Made by a program: the position numbers and the translations under genes
Notes under the pieces: generated by a model
The model's input: only the letters and a program-made list of their open reading frames with translations
The model's database searches: none
Told to the model about the DNA's origin: nothing
Shown here: positions 5,870 through 6,523 of the stretch, one piece after another
How the letters are laid out: every line of letters begins with the position of its first letter
How positions within the stretch are numbered: the first letter of the stretch is position 1
Source of the DNA: Legionellales bacterium
GTDB taxonomy: Bacteria; Pseudomonadota; Gammaproteobacteria; Legionellales; Legionellaceae
Direction of reading: 5' to 3'
NCBI GenBank assembly: GCA_003489505.1
Contig: DNMA01000027.1
Location: 1-6,523, forward strand
DNA length: 6,523 nt

Positions 5870-6523
5870 TTATTCCATGCGCCATTCTAAAAGTTCTTTG
5901 GCGTAATAAGTTAAGATAAAATCACTACCTGCTCGATGTAAAGCCGTGATAATTTCATGAACGGCAAGTCTTTCATTAACGTATCCTTTTTCAGCACCAG
6001 CTTTAATCATGGCAAACTCCCCGCTGGTATGATAAGCGCCTAAAGGTAGTTCAGGGTATTTTTGTTTGACTTGATAGATGATGTCGAGATAAGTATGACC
6101 AGGTTTAACCATCAACATGTCCGCGCCTTCTTGTATATCTAAGTCACACTCCAAAAGTGCATCTCTAGCACTTTGATAATCCATTTGATAAGTTCTTCTG
6201 TCACCAAATTGAGGCGCACCTTCTGCCGCTTGTCTAAAAGGGCCATAAAGGTGAGAGGCATATTTAACGGCATAACTTAAAACAATGGTATTTTGAAAAT
6301 GGTGTTCATCCAATGTGCTACGAATGGCATAAATCATTCCATCCATGCACGCACTGGGTGCGATGATATCAGCACCTGCTTTGGCATAACTCAAGGCTTG
6401 TTCTGCCAGTAGTTTGATGCTTGGGTCATTTAAAACATGAATATTTTTTGAAAGGTCTTGGTCGGTATCAACAACGCCACAATGTCCGTGGTCAGTGTAT
6501 TCACAAAGACAGGTATCTGCCAT
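5870..6523 (-). CDS. hemB: Delta-aminolevulinic acid dehydratase (porphobilinogen synthase), C-terminal two-thirds
   Basis: HemB condenses two 5-aminolevulinate molecules to porphobilinogen in cytosolic haem/tetrapyrrole synthesis. The 217 residues seen are the C-terminal part of a protein normally about 325 residues long. The gene runs off the right edge, and the Met at the edge is internal. Visible in order are the zinc-binding cysteines in DTCLCEYTDHGHC (residues 5, 7 and 15 of the visible part), the core AGADIIAPSACMDG (49-62), the first active-site Lys87 in LSYAVKYAS, GPFRQAAEGAPQFGDRRTYQ (94-113), and the Schiff-base Lys140 in LMVKPG. The end is GAYHTSGEFAMIKAG, followed by FILTYYAKELLEW. 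All catalytic residues in this part are intact. The three cysteines mark the zinc-dependent class, and the GDRRTYQMD region is well conserved. It is convergent with the omp gene and ends 4 nt before the shared terminator hairpin. Confidence 0.96.
   Translation of the reverse strand: MADTCLCEYTDHGHCGVVDTDQDLSKNIHVLNDPSIKLLAEQALSYAKAGADIIAPSACMDGMIYAIRSTLDEHHFQNTIVLSYAVKYASHLYGPFRQAAEGAPQFGDRRTYQMDYQSARDALLECDLDIQEGADMLMVKPGHTYLDIIYQVKQKYPELPLGAYHTSGEFAMIKAGAEKGYVNERLAVHEIITALHRAGSDFILTYYAKELLEWRME

Overview
The window is AT-rich and looks like a chromosome segment from a gammaproteobacterium. It is most probably a member of the Legionellales (Legionella or a relative). Three things suggest this: the rpmH-rnpA-yidD-yidC-mnmE gene order; an outer-membrane barrel protein whose mature N-terminus begins GTMGPV straight after an AFA signal-peptide end, a hallmark I associate with Legionella Omp families; and, at the left edge, a protein with the motif layout of the WipA/WipB-like PPP phosphatases known as Dot/Icm effectors. 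The placement is inference from gene content and motifs, not a database match.

Layout, left to right. Positions 3-1196 (+) hold the 3' part of a PPP-type metallophosphoesterase gene whose start lies outside the window. Positions 1197-1480 are a non-coding, very AT-rich interval. It contains two perfect consensus DnaA boxes in inverted orientation, an approximately 160-bp stretch with about 16% G+C, and a textbook sigma-70 promoter (TTGACA, 17 bp, TATGAT) pointing at rpmH. This resembles the rpmH-side half of a gammaproteobacterial replication origin, but dnaA is not the gene on the other side.

Positions 1481-5118 (+) are a tightly packed operon: rpmH (ribosomal protein L34), rnpA (RNase P protein), yidD (membrane-protein insertion factor), yidC (insertase) and mnmE (tRNA-modifying GTPase). 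Neighbours abut or overlap: 0-nt gap, 19-nt overlap, 10-nt overlap, 1-nt gap. The products serve translation (L34), tRNA 5' maturation (RnpA), tRNA wobble modification (MnmE) and membrane protein insertion (YidC/YidD). A hairpin plus T-run at the 3' end of mnmE may attenuate read-through.

After a 19-nt gap with a good ribosome binding site comes an 8-stranded-type outer-membrane beta-barrel gene at 5138-5842 (+). A perfect 8-bp hairpin with an A-tract on one side separates it from the convergent hemB (porphobilinogen synthase, haem biosynthesis) at 5870-6523 (-), which runs off the right edge. The hairpin is a strong terminator for hemB and a weaker one for the omp gene.

Most of the window is conserved housekeeping DNA. 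I saw no tRNA, rRNA, insertion sequence or CRISPR array. The least ordinary parts are the effector-like phosphatase next to rpmH and the DnaA-box-bearing interval between them. I do not see a clearly undescribed multi-gene system.
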